A stretch of 10,339 bases of DNA from Baffinella frigidus (GCA_026770585.1 MU647303.1:134876-145214), one strand, 5' to 3'; positions 1-6,642 are shown, numbered from the stretch's first letter. Made by a program: numbers and translations. Notes: generated by a model from the sequence alone, not told the origin.

Positions 1-170
1 GTTGGGGGTTGGGGTTTGGGGTTTGGGGTTTGGGGTTTGGGGTTTGGGGTTTGGGGTTTGGTGGTTTGTGGTTTGTGGTTTGGATTTTGGAGTTTAGGGT
101 TTGGGGTTTGGGGTTTGGGGTTTTGGAATTGGGGTTTAGGGTTTAGGGTTTGGGGTTTGGGGTTTAGGGT

Positions 171-201
<31 letters not shown>

Positions 202-450
202 TGGTTGAGGATTTAGGGTTTAGGGTTTAGGGTTTGGGTTTTAGGGTTGTTAGGGTTTAGGGTGTATAATTTTGGGTTTATGGTTCAGTGTTTAGGATTT
301 AGGGTTTGGGGTTCAAGGTTTAGGGTGTAGGGTGTAGGGTGTAGTGTGTAGTGTGTAGGGTTTAGGGTTTAGAGTTGAGGGTGTCGGGCGTAGGGTGTAG
401 GGTGCAGGGTGCAGGGAGTAGGGTGTAGGGAGAGGGTGCAGGGTGTAGGG
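1..450 (+). repeat. Degenerate telomere-type heptamer array, (TTTGGGG/TTTAGGG)n grading into TGTAGGG
   Basis: The stretch is built of 7-base units. The left part is mostly GGGGTTT, the middle mixes GGGTTTA and GGGTTGA, and the last 140 bases are GGGTGTA and GGGTGCA variants. The 7-base register is mostly kept up to position 450, where it stops abruptly against GC-rich coding sequence. TTTAGGG is the telomere repeat of plants and several algal groups. Here the G-rich strand runs from the window edge inward, opposite to a telomere ending at position 1, so this is an interstitial array or intron content. Because 7 is not a multiple of 3, the minus strand reads as a proline/tyrosine/leucine/histidine heptapeptide repeat that prolongs the neighbouring open frame to position 313. 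I regard that as read-through, not protein. Confidence 0.9.
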
Positions 451-456
451 ATTAAC

Positions 457-1611
457 CTCGACTCTGAGGCGCTCTCCGAAGGTAGGGTCTCCGAGCCTTG
501 CGCGCTCGAGCAGTGGGGCGAGCGCGAACTGCTGCGGCGCGGGCAGGCTCCACAGCACGCGCACCCGCCTCTGCTCGGAGGCATCGGACCATCCCTCCTT
601 GGCACCCTTCACCACCTCGATCAGCGCCGCGCCCAGCGTGCGCACCTCCGCATCTGTCAGCCGAACCACGCTACCGTACGAGACGTACAGCACCGACGCG
701 TGTCCCCCGTCGGCGTCCGCCGTCGCGTCGAGCCACTGGCCTAGCGGGGTACGCGCGATCGAGCTTCCGCCCGCAGCGTCGATGCCATCGATCAGCGGCC
801 CCACGAGCTGCCAGTTGGGCGGCATTGGACGCGCCGGCGTGATGCCAGGAGACTCGGCGATGATGACCAACGGAGGCGGGAGGGTGGGGGGGGCGTCATA
901 GCGCGGCGGCGGGTCGTTGGCAAAAAAGCCGGAGGCGGGCGGGAGACCGAAGTCTGCTCGCACGTCGTTGCGAGCGCGCTCGAAGACGAGCTTGATGATG
1001 GCGTGGTTGGCGGCGCGGCCGAAGGTGCGTGCGAGGCGCGACGGGACCGAGGCGATCGCGGAGCGCGGTTGGTGGTACGGGATCGAGACGAGAGGGATCC
1101 ATGAAGGGCCGTCGAGAGATGCGACGCGGTGGGAGGCGCCCTGCATTGTGGTCGATAGCATCGAGCCGAGAAGGGCGTAGGGCACGCCGAGGAGCTCGGC
1201 GACATCCGAACCGCCGAGGGTCGTCGCCTCACACACGATCAGCTCGGGAAGCGGCCGCGCCTTGAGCGACGCAAGCAGCGGGCCTTCGAGCATCGCCCGC
1301 TGCATCGTCGTGAAGACCCAGGCAATCGCAGGCAGGGCGATCCAAGGCGGCGTATCCGGATTGTAGACGCGCGTGATGTGCTCTTCCCAGCGCGCGGCGC
1401 TCATGCCTGGCGCGCCGGCGGAGACGAACTCGTACCGGCAAGACTCGCCTTCGTCGGCACCACACATCGTCTCACGCGGGACAAGATGTGCGGCGAGGTC
1501 GAACGTCACAAACGTGACCTCGTGGCCACGCCTGAGGAGCTCCTTGGCGAGCACGATGAGCGGGCGGATGTGGCCATGGGCGTGGATGGATATGAGCGTG
1601 TACCGTGTCAT
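457..1611 (-). CDS. Family-1 UDP-glycosyltransferase, N-terminal 385 residues (3' part missing or in another exon)
   Basis: GT1 enzymes move a sugar from a UDP-sugar to a small lipophilic acceptor. From the ATG at 1611-1609 the protein opens with a beta-strand and then HAHGHIRP (residues 10-17). H14 matches the family's catalytic histidine in the GHxxP context, and LAKELLRRGHEVTFVT follows. A typical inter-domain linker reads PPNWQLVGPLID. The C-terminal domain begins VLYVSYGSVVRL (about 307-318), then VLWSLP (about 352-357). Homology-like sequence ends at LRVE (382-385), where the family continues toward a PSPG-like UDP-sugar motif. About 80-110 residues, including that motif, are absent. 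The frame stays open through the heptamer repeat to a stop at 313-315. At 456-455 the minus strand reads GAG|GTTAAT, a possible phase-0 splice donor. An upstream in-frame ATG at 1701 would add 30 residues that read partly through repeat DNA, so I prefer 1611. The acceptor substrate cannot be told. No signal peptide or membrane segment is clear. Confidence 0.85.
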
Positions 1612-1640
1612 GGCCGAGTTGTGACCCAAAAACTCCGTTT
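1610..1640 (+). repeat. Repeat-C-like fragment abutting the glycosyltransferase start codon
   Basis: TGGCCGAGTTGTGACCCAAA beginning near 1611 resembles 2230-2270, where TGGCCGAGCGAGTTGCGACC is followed by a second GCGACCCAAAAA. The similarity begins within or next to the start codon of the minus-strand glycosyltransferase. The DNA directly upstream of that gene is therefore repeat-derived, and the residues encoded between ATG 1701 and ATG 1611 are unlikely to be native protein. Confidence 0.5.
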
Positions 1641-2090
1641 CCCGAATAAGCGCTAACTGGATTTGACCACTTTGACATTTGACCAGTTTCAAGCCAGACA
1701 CTCGGGAAGCTCCTTCGTGGTTTCTCCTTATGGGTAGTGGCAGTTTCTTGGGAAGGAAAAATCTGGTGCAGAACCCAGACGTTTTCCTAACCTCGCCTCA
1801 ATTCTTGCACCGTGCATTCTCACTTTCGAATAAAGTCAATAAGTGTCAATAAGTGTCGAAATACAAAGGGGCGGCTAGGCCTAAATGGGTCGGCCGGAGC
1901 TCAGACGCAGATGATCTTGTATCTTTCAATGGATATCAATTTCCAAGTGAGGTGCGAGGATTAGGCGATGTGAGTGTAATACAAAGCACCAAAGCACCAA
2001 AGAAATCGACCAGTTTGACATTTGACTTTGACCAGTTTGACCACTTTGGAATTCTGAGAAAACTCACCAAGCTCACCAGTTTTCTTGGGG
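1641..2090. other. Gene-free spacer with short GACCAGTTTGAC-type repeats
   Basis: No supported gene. Variants of TTTGACCA(C/G)TTTGACATTTGACCAG occur near 1656-1690 and 2009-2046, with a weaker relative near 3935-3953. TAAAGTCAATAAGTGTCAAT (1831-1850) recurs inverted at 6281-6300 with one difference. The segment 1966-2002, containing AAAGCACCAAAGCACCAAAG, recurs inverted at 6986-7022. The 93-residue + frame (1853-2134) runs through these repeats and has no family signature. Confidence 0.6.
1966..2002 (+). repeat. 37-bp dispersed repeat, + copy (AAGCACCAAAGCACCAAAG core)
   Basis: The reverse complement of 6986-7022 matches this segment at about 33 of 37 positions, including the doubled AAAGCACC core and the TGAGTGTAA on its left. 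In both places it lies on the same side of superfamily A/B copies, so it may belong to the outer part of that element or mark the edges of a larger inverted arrangement. Confidence 0.65.
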
Positions 2091-2190
2091 GGCTGAATGT
2101 GATCCGAAAGGAAGCATGCCTTTTCTGCAGATAAGTTCCGGTGTCCGCCTACGTTGGGAGCTCGAAGAACCTAAAGGACCTGAAGGACAT
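2091..2190 (+). repeat. Dispersed repeat family A, copy 1 (+)
   Basis: The copy runs TGATCCGAAAGGAAGCATGC, TTTTCTGCAG, then TTCCGGTGTCCGCCTACGTT, GGGAGCTCGAAGAACC and a tail of AAAGGACCT-like units. The same order appears at 3042-3180, 4793-4900 and, reversed, at 6066-6163 and 6214-6300. GAAAGG (2106-2111) can pair with CCTTTTC (2119-2125) just before CTGCAG. It has no coding potential. The microsatellite-like tail is what many short non-LTR retroelements carry at the 3' end, but I cannot prove that class. Confidence 0.8.
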
Positions 2191-2191
2191 A

Positions 2192-2241
2192 ACGCTCCTT
2201 CGGTGGAGCACGCGTCAACCTAACTAGTGTGGCCGAGCGAG
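2192..2241 (+). repeat. Repeat C, copy 1: 50-bp exact repeat with GCTCC/GGAGC hairpin and tRNA box-A-like motif
   Basis: Fifty bases appear identical to 4175-4224. Inside are a small hairpin, GCTCC-TTCGGT-GGAGC, and TGGCCGAGCGA at 2230-2240, one base from the Pol III internal box A consensus TRGCNNAGYGG. A box-B-like GGCTCAAATGG lies at 2285-2295, 8 of 11 against GGTTCRANNCC. This combination is seen in tRNA-derived SINE heads, but the box B is poor and no tRNA fold was found. Confidence 0.75.
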
Positions 2242-2374
2242 TTGCGACCCAAGAACTTGCGACCCAAAAAATTGGTACCATTCGGGCTCAAATGGCTCCA
2301 AGATTTTTTGGGCGCCAGAACAAGGCTGACTTGGGTTCGGTGTGTGCGCGAGCGTGTACCCACTTGGGACTCCT

Positions 2375-2958
2375 CAAACACCCCAAGAGAGCCACCCTGT
2401 ATCCCCTCTTCACGAGCCTCTGCTCTGGAGAGCGAAACGCGATCCGAAAGCAAAAATGCTTTCTCTGCAGATCCCTTCTACGGAACGGCGTGTCGTTGGC
2501 ATATGTTGGGAGAAATCAAAACCTAAAGGACCTAAATTTATCCTCGGTGCGTGTGCGAGTGCGATCCTTTTTTGGAATAACTCAAACACCCCAAGAGAGC
2601 CACCCTGTATCCCCTCTTCACGAGCCTCTGCTCTGGAGAGCGAAACGCGATCCGAAAGCAAAAATGCTTTCTCTGCAGATCCCTTCTACGGAACGGCGTG
2701 TCGTTGGCATATGTTGGGAGAAATCAAAACCTAAAGGACCTAAATTTATCCTCGGTGCGTGTGCGAGTGCGATCCTTTTTTGGAATAACTCAAACACCCC
2801 AAGAGAGCCACCCTGTATCCCCTCTTCACGAGCCTCTGCATTGGAGAGCTAAACGCGATCCGAAAGCAAAAATGCTTTCTCTGCAGTCCTTTCTACGGAA
2901 GGGCGTGTCGTTGGCATATGTTGGGAGAAATCAAAACCTAAAGGACCTAATATTCATC
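2375..2958 (+). repeat. Repeat B: three tandem units, period 208 bp
   Basis: Units start with CAAACACCCCAAGAGAGCCA at 2375, 2583 and 2791. The first two look identical over all 208 bases. The third differs at a few sites and diverges after GGACCTAAT near 2955. Each unit carries GAAAGCA-AAAA-TGCTTTC (2446-2463 in unit 1), CTGCAG, GTGTCGTTGGCATATGTTGG and CCTAAAGGACCTAA, so B belongs to the same superfamily as A. All three + frames are open in the first unit. Because 208 is not a multiple of 3, the long + frame 2229-2852 reads the same DNA successively in three frames and is not a conserved protein. Reversed relatives lie at 6657-6788 and 6843-6967. Confidence 0.95.
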
Positions 2959-3041
2959 CTAATAATCGACCTGCGCCTAAAAAACTCTTTTATCAACTAA
3001 AACGCCCGATGAGGATACTCTTTAGCCGGTTCTGCCGCGAT

Positions 3042-3290
3042 CCTCTGCACCGGGGGGCCTGAATGTGATCCGAAAGGAAGCATGGCTTTTCTGCAAACAA
3101 GTTCCGGTGTCCGCCTATGTTGCGAACTCGAAAAACCTAAAGGACCTAATGGACCCTAAAGGACATAAAGGACATAAAGGATGCCTTTTCTGCAGGATAA
3201 GATTCGGTCTCAGCATACGCGCTCGTATGTTGGGAGTTAAAAGAACCTCAAGGACCTAATGGATCCAAGGACCTAAAGGACGTACTGAAT
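3042..3290 (+). repeat. Repeat A copies 2 and 2b (+) with expanded AAAGGACCT/AAAGGACAT tail
   Basis: Copy 2 starts CTCTGCACCGGGGGGCCTGA, then TGATCCGAAAGGAAGCATGG. Its tail around 3130-3180 shows repeated AAAGGACCTAATGG and AAAGGACAT units. A second partial copy begins inside the tail with TGCCTTTTCTGCAG near 3182, reaches GTATGTTGGGAG, and ends in another GGACCT-rich tail near 3290. Nesting of one copy in another's tail suggests either repeated insertion into the tail or tandem slippage. Confidence 0.75.
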
Positions 3291-3306
3291 TTCCCTCAAG
3301 GACCCG

Positions 3307-3454
3307 GCGTGCCTTTCGATTTCCTTTCGGCAGGGCGGGGGTTGGGTCACACAACAAGAATTTTCACAAATGTGGACATAATTCTTCGAAGGAATTGACT
3401 TTTATCCTGTTTACAACTGGGTTTCAAAGTTCAGGGCAGAATCGAAAGGCACGC
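3307..3454. mobile_element. MITE-like element with perfect 15-bp terminal inverted repeats
   Basis: GCGTGCCTTTCGATT at 3307-3321 is the exact reverse complement of 3440-3454, enclosing 118 bp of AT-richer, non-coding DNA. Element length is 148 bp. I see no clear target-site duplication in the flanks, so the class is unknown. Fifteen perfect bases at this spacing are unlikely by chance. Confidence 0.6.
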
Positions 3455-4174
3455 TAGCGAGGGTCCGTAGAATAGCGCCAGCGCCAAATCGACAGCGCCC
3501 CACGAGATGAGCGATGCCGAAGCGTGGTGCGGGTCAGCGTAGGCCGAGGGATCCTAGGACCAAAAAGTCTCGGCCTACGGTAGAAGGTCCTAGGCAATAC
3601 CGTAGGCCTAACTACCGCATTTTCAGGCCGTTAACCCTATTAAGTTGCCGGGTCGGCAGCTAAAGAACCCGGTAGCTAGGGAAAAACCGAGTCGCGAGGA
3701 GTCTTTCGAGTAATTGTGTCTTTCGGCATACAGTCTTCGAGTCTTTGACGCCTACTGTTGGTAGGGCCGTTGACCCTGCGGCGGTAACGTTGGTAACTCG
3801 CGAGGACCAGTTACCGATACAGGATTTGAGCCCCGGTTGCCGTTACCAAAAACAAGTTACACAGTTCGCTGCTCCCCATCAGATGATAGCAGGAAAATGA
3901 TTTGGCTATCAACGCATCCAACGACCGCTCCCATTTGACCGCTTCGACCAGTATGGAGTGATCCGAAAGGAAGGTATATGAACCCACGGCGTGTTTGCGC
4001 CGTTCTGCGTTCGTGCAAAACGTGTATATACACATTACCTGCCTCGGCGGGGATGTATAAATGGTGTCAGGCCTTGTTGTTCGTCATAAAGGTCTCTCTT
4101 TCTCAGCTTCTTGAGGTTCGGTGCATGGGTTGATTTGTTTTGTGATCCCACGGGACAGGGGTCGCGCGCCGAGC
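3455..4174. other. Unclassified non-coding stretch; isolated TATA-like motif; fragment of repeat A
   Basis: No gene is supported. A short fragment of repeat A (GTGATCCGAAAGGAAGG) lies at about 3959-3975, preceded by GACCGCTTCGACCAG like the spacer left of copy 1. TATAAAT at 4056-4062 lies in a GC-rich context and is followed by pyrimidine-rich sequence (CTCTCTTTCTCAG, about 4093-4105), a core-promoter-like arrangement without an evident transcript. It could be a remnant of a retroelement promoter, but no paired long terminal repeat is visible. The minus-strand 74-residue frame at 3811-4035 has no recognisable feature. Confidence 0.4.
3538..3608. repeat. Three-arm inverted repeat with two mutually exclusive hairpins
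   Basis: CGTAGGCCGAG (3538-3548) pairs perfectly with CTCGGCCTACG (3569-3579) around a 20-base loop. The middle arm GGCCTACGGTA (3572-3582) pairs equally perfectly with TACCGTAGGCC (3598-3608) around a 15-base loop. Both loops carry a CCTAGG core (TCCTAGGACC and GGTCCTAGG). Related TACCGTAGG and CCTAGGACC motifs recur at 4585-4725. Confidence 0.75.
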
Positions 4175-4224
4175 ACGCTCCTTCGGTGGAGCACGCGTCA
4201 ACCTAACTAGTGTGGCCGAGCGAG
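4175..4224 (+). repeat. Repeat C, copy 2
   Basis: By eye this is identical to 2192-2241, including the GCTCC/GGAGC hairpin and the box-A-like TGGCCGAGCGA at 4213-4223. Sequence on both sides differs from copy 1, so the shared unit is short. This copy is not next to a repeat A body. Confidence 0.8.
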
Positions 4225-4332
4225 CACCAGCAAAGGGTGTCAACCAGTTTTTGAGCCCCAAAGAAGCCTGCCAATCAGTTTGCGTTGAACAATCAATTGG
4301 CCGGTTGGGCCAGTTGTTTTGTCAAAAAACTG

Positions 4333-4418
4333 AAAAACAGACCCATGTCCCGGGCAATTTCCGTTTTCAACAAAACACTGGCAGTTATGAGACTGGTTGA
4401 TGGGTTCTCGTCAGCCAC
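4333..4418 (+). repeat. Dispersed direct repeat G, copy 1
   Basis: The strongest part is CTGGCAGTTATGAGACTGGT followed by TGATGGGTTCTCGTCAGCCACA (4378-4418). It matches 5912-5953 with about three differences. Weaker similarity extends leftward through AAAAACAGACCCATG. In the minus direction both copies keep a short open peptide containing NPSTSLIT, but no longer protein supports a coding role. Confidence 0.65.
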
Positions 4419-4572
4419 ATTAGGCAATAGACGGCTGAGGTAAATGTGGGGCGAAGGCTGCGTTCGAGGTACAGGTTCGTTAGGGAAATCTTCAGGAGGT
4501 GTACCGGAGTGGGAACGAATCCAGGGGGTGGTGTACCATCCCGCATGGGGGCATACCCCTGAAGTGCCAGTA

Positions 4573-4748
4573 GGCGCATGCGCCCTACCGTAGGGCCCTA
4601 GGACCTGCCTAGGACCTCTTTGGGGTCCGAATGGGGTTCCCATGGGCACTTGAGGGCGTTCAAGTGCCCATGGTCCATTGCGCCCCCCCCCAGGACCCTA
4701 CCGTAGGCCTATGCCTAGGGCCCTCTGGTGGTCCGAGGGGGGGGGGCG
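4573..4748. repeat. Palindromic cluster: nested hairpins centred near 4657
   Basis: CCATGGGCACTTGA (4640-4653) and TCAAGTGCCCATGG (4660-4673) form a perfect 14-bp stem with a 6-base loop. AGGGCCCTAGG (4592-4602) pairs with CCTAGGGCCCT (4714-4724) about almost the same centre. GGCGCATGCGCC (4573-4584) is a perfect 12-bp palindrome. A C9 run (4683-4691) faces a G10 run (4737-4746), with GGACC and GGTCC just inside. The arms share TACCGTAGG and CCTAGGACC with 3538-3608. This is a fold-back element or a strong cruciform site. The minus-strand 118-residue frame over 4293-4649 crosses it and looks spurious. Confidence 0.75.
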
Positions 4749-4792
4749 TTTTCTTATGAGCGAGATACCCCCGTATGGGGGCGGTCCGGGAT

Positions 4793-4930
4793 GACTGCAC
4801 CGGGGGGCTTGATGTGATCCGGAAGCATGGCCTTTCTGCAGAACCACTTCCAGTGTCCGCTTATGTTAGGAGCTCGAAGAACCTAAAAGACCTAAAGGAT
4901 GAGCGCGGACCTTAGTGTGGCCGATGAATC
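4793..4930 (+). repeat. Repeat A copy 3 (+) followed by degenerate repeat C
   Basis: CTGCACCGGGGGGCTTGATG leads into GATCCGGAAGCATGGCC, TTTCTGCAG, CCAGTGTCCGCTTATGTTAG, GAGCTCGAAGAACC and a short AAAGACCTAAAGGA tail. It is followed by AGTGTGGCCGATGAATCG near 4914, a degraded match to repeat C. Copy 1 shows the same A-then-C order, suggesting that A and C can move or duplicate together. Confidence 0.75.
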
Positions 4931-5072
4931 GTCGAGGTTTTAGCAAACTTTATCAGTTTTTACCCCATCAGTTTTCATGGTGAGCAACCCGTAAAATTTG
5001 CATATTGCTAATGAAAACACCAGTTGTGTGTGGGGTTTAGATGTTTTATTACACAAGGTGCCAGCAAACTAT

Positions 5073-5560
5073 ATCCCGAGACCTCTCGACTCTGTCCCGA
5101 GACCTCCTGCCAAAGTCCTGAGACCTCCTAATTTTGTCCTGAGACCTCCTGTCAAACTCCTGAGACCTGCTGCTGTCAAAGTCATGAAAACTCCTGAATG
5201 AATCCTCAAAACTCTGGACTGAACCCTGAGAACTGGTGACTGAATCCTGGGACATCTCGAACAAATCCTTTGACTCAATCCTGAGACCTCAGAGACCTCC
5301 TGACTCTATCTTTGGAACTCCAGACTCTGTCCTGAGACCTCGTGACTAAATCCTGATACTTGCAGACTTTATATAGAGACCTTCAAAAACTATCCTGACA
5401 CCTGCTGACTAAATCCTGACTCCTCCTGACTAAATCCTAAGTCCTAAGACATCCTGACTACATCGTGAGACCTAAATCCCAAGACCTCCTGACTACATCG
5501 TGAGACCTCCTGACTCAATCCTGAGCCCTTAGAACTTTGTCCTAAAACCTCCTGACTCAA
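5073..5560 (+). repeat. Degenerate 21-bp minisatellite, roughly 23 units
   Basis: The unit is close to TCCTGAGACCTCCTGACTCAA with many substitutions and small length changes. The first part (5073-5190) keeps a 21-base step, so both strands read as 7-residue repeats there: LRPPVKL-like on + and RRSQDFG-like on minus. Farther right the step drifts and frames break. No flanking coding sequence joins these frames, so I read this as a non-coding satellite, not a repeat protein. Confidence 0.85.
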
Positions 5561-5728
5561 AACGACATCAATAAAACGAAACCCCTGAAACCGTGCATTT
5601 TCGCCTACTTCCTTGGATTTTTCACCAACTGGTGTTTTTTTACCTTCTTCCTTTGCTCCCACGGCATCAAACCTGTTGGCAAAATTGGAGATAATGATGT
5701 GAGGAGTCCAGAACAATTGGACACGATA
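5561..5728. other. Unique spacer, no supported gene
   Basis: The minus strand carries an open frame (5444-5761) whose middle part (encoded about 5580-5740) is not repetitive and includes VQLFWTPHIIISNFANRFD. Its C-terminal part is minisatellite, and its N-terminal end lies in the GAATCGGCCAAGATT repeat. It matches no family I recognise. It could be a decayed transposon fragment, but nothing proves coding. Confidence 0.35.
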
Positions 5729-5857
5729 GAATCGGCCAAGATTCCAGTGAGTTACCGCCATTTGTGCTTAATTGAATCGGCCAAGATTCCACTGAGATAC
5801 TGAGTTAACATGATGGAATCGGCCAAGATTTCACTAAGTTACCGCCATTTGTGTTTC
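5729..5857 (+). repeat. Three-copy tandem repeat (GAATCGGCCAAGATTCCACT), step 42-45 bp
   Basis: Copies start at 5729, 5774 and 5816. The first and third continue with GTTACCGCCATTTGTG, while the middle one has lost most of that and reads GATACTGAGTTAACATGATG. The core GAATCGGCCAAGATT contains a near-palindrome, AATCGGCCAAGATT. Confidence 0.85.
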
Positions 5858-5878
5858 GTTCCTGAGTACCCGTTGGCC

Positions 5879-5953
5879 CTAAAAAACAGGTACATGCACC
5901 CACAGGGAAAAACTGGTAGTTATGAGACTGGTTGATGGGTTATCGTCGGCCAC
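5879..5953 (+). repeat. Dispersed direct repeat G, copy 2
   Basis: This matches 4333-4418, best over ACTGGTAGTTATGAGACTGG and the following TTGATGGGTTATCGTCGGCC. It lies in direct orientation, 1.5 kb from copy 1, with the minisatellite and repeat A copy 3 between. Flanks differ after the CCACA end. Confidence 0.65.
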
Positions 5954-6065
5954 AGTAAAACTGGAACCCCCCCCCTTGTCAACGGTCGAAAAACGTCTTT
6001 TGGGGGGTGCTGTTTCTGAATTTTCCAGTTCAGACATCACGCCATCGTGTGGATGAGCGCTCTGG

Positions 6066-6163
6066 GTCCTGTAGGTCCGTTAGGTTCTTCGAGCTCCCAA
6101 CATAGGCGGACACCGGAACTTGTTCTGTAGAAAGGCCATGCTTCGGGTCAATGGTGCAGAGGA
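6066..6163 (-). repeat. Repeat A copy 4 (minus)
   Basis: Reverse complement of the A layout: AGGTCCGTTAGGTTCTTCGA, GCTCCCAACATAGGCGGACA, CCGGAACTTGTTCTGTAG, then AAAGGCCATGCTTCGGGTCA and GGTGCAGAGG. It is closest to copy 3 in the hairpin segment (GAAGCATGGCCTTTC on the minus strand). Confidence 0.8.
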
Positions 6164-6213
6164 GAACGGTGGGATTCCTACTCGTACGCAATGTTATGCT
6201 CGCGCAGAATAGA

Positions 6214-6300
6214 ATCCTTTAGGTCCTTTAGGTTCTTCAAGCTCTTAACATAGGCGGACACTGGAACTGGTTCTGCTCTTATTGACACTTGTTGACTTTA
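6214..6300 (-). repeat. Repeat A copy 5 (minus, 5'-truncated) joined to the AAGTGTCAAT repeat
   Basis: TCCTTTAGGTCCTTTAGGTT, CTTCAAGCTCTTAACATAGG and CGGACACTGGAACTGGTTCT match the right half of family A in reverse. The hairpin/CTGCAG half is missing and replaced by CTCTTATTGACACTTGTTGA, which is the inverse of 1831-1850. Truncation at the end opposite the AAAGGACCT tail fits 5'-truncated retroelement copies if that tail is the 3' end. Confidence 0.7.
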
Positions 6301-6312
6301 TGCAGACCGTGG

Positions 6313-6642
6313 TCGGATAGCGAAGGGGCAAACGGATCTTTTTAATTCGGGTACGAGTCCGAAAATTGGCACGAGTCGTGTCCAACTTCCACTCGAGGCT
6401 AGCAGAGGGAGTATTTCAAATGTGGGGTTGTTAAATTTATTACCAGTCACGGGCAGGTTTGGTCACGTAGCTGGGGGAATTCCCGTGTAAAAATTACTAC
6501 ACGTCTCTTTTTTCTTCTCCACTTATACAAGAATCCCTGTTTTAAAATAGTCCCACTTCCAGCCTCGAGTGGTTGTGGGCGCTTGCCTTCCCATTTTGAA
6601 TGGCCAGAATTTACCCGACCCGTTTGCCCCCTCGCTATCCGA
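6313..6642. repeat. 330-bp nested inverted repeat (fold-back), arms of repeat D
   Basis: TCGGATAGCGAAGGGGCAAA plus CGG (6313-6335) is the inverse of 6620-6642 with one mismatch in 23. Inside, CCACTCGAGGCT (6389-6400) is the exact inverse of AGCCTCGAGTGG (6561-6572). Both pairs share a centre near 6479, close to a small CGTGTA/TACACG hairpin at 6484-6503. The interior shows no gene. A further D copy follows at 6803-6825 next to the second reversed B copy. Confidence 0.75.

Noticed and set aside
1-450. True chromosome end at position 1
   Set aside because: The G-rich strand orientation is the reverse of that expected for a left telomere.
313-456. Proline/tyrosine heptapeptide tail as the real C-terminus of the glycosyltransferase
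   Set aside because: It is heptamer array DNA in translation. The family needs a UDP-sugar motif here instead.
2275-2291. Relict dinoflagellate spliced leader (resemblance of GTACCATTCGGGCTCAA to the leader's 3' part)
   Set aside because: Two or more mismatches and a gap in a short stretch, with no gene start downstream. It is too weak to use for lineage.
2229-2300. Functional tRNA gene at repeat C
   Set aside because: Box A is near consensus, but box B is poor and no acceptor or anticodon arms could be formed by eye.
2229-2852. 207-residue + open frame as a gene
   Set aside because: It reads successive 208-bp repeat units in three different frames, so there is no single conserved protein.
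3455-4174. Solo LTR or retrotransposon promoter around the TATAAAT at 4056
   Set aside because: No second LTR, primer-binding site, target duplication or gag/pol sequence could be found.
4998-5264. Repeat proteins on both strands over the minisatellite
   Set aside because: Both frames come from the 21-bp unit; there is no non-repeat domain and the register drifts later.
5073-5560. CRISPR array
   Set aside because: There are no constant repeats with unique spacers. This is a continuous degenerate minisatellite in eukaryotic DNA.
5444-5761. 105-residue minus frame as a transposase fragment
   Set aside because: Its two ends are repeat DNA and the middle matches no family I can name.
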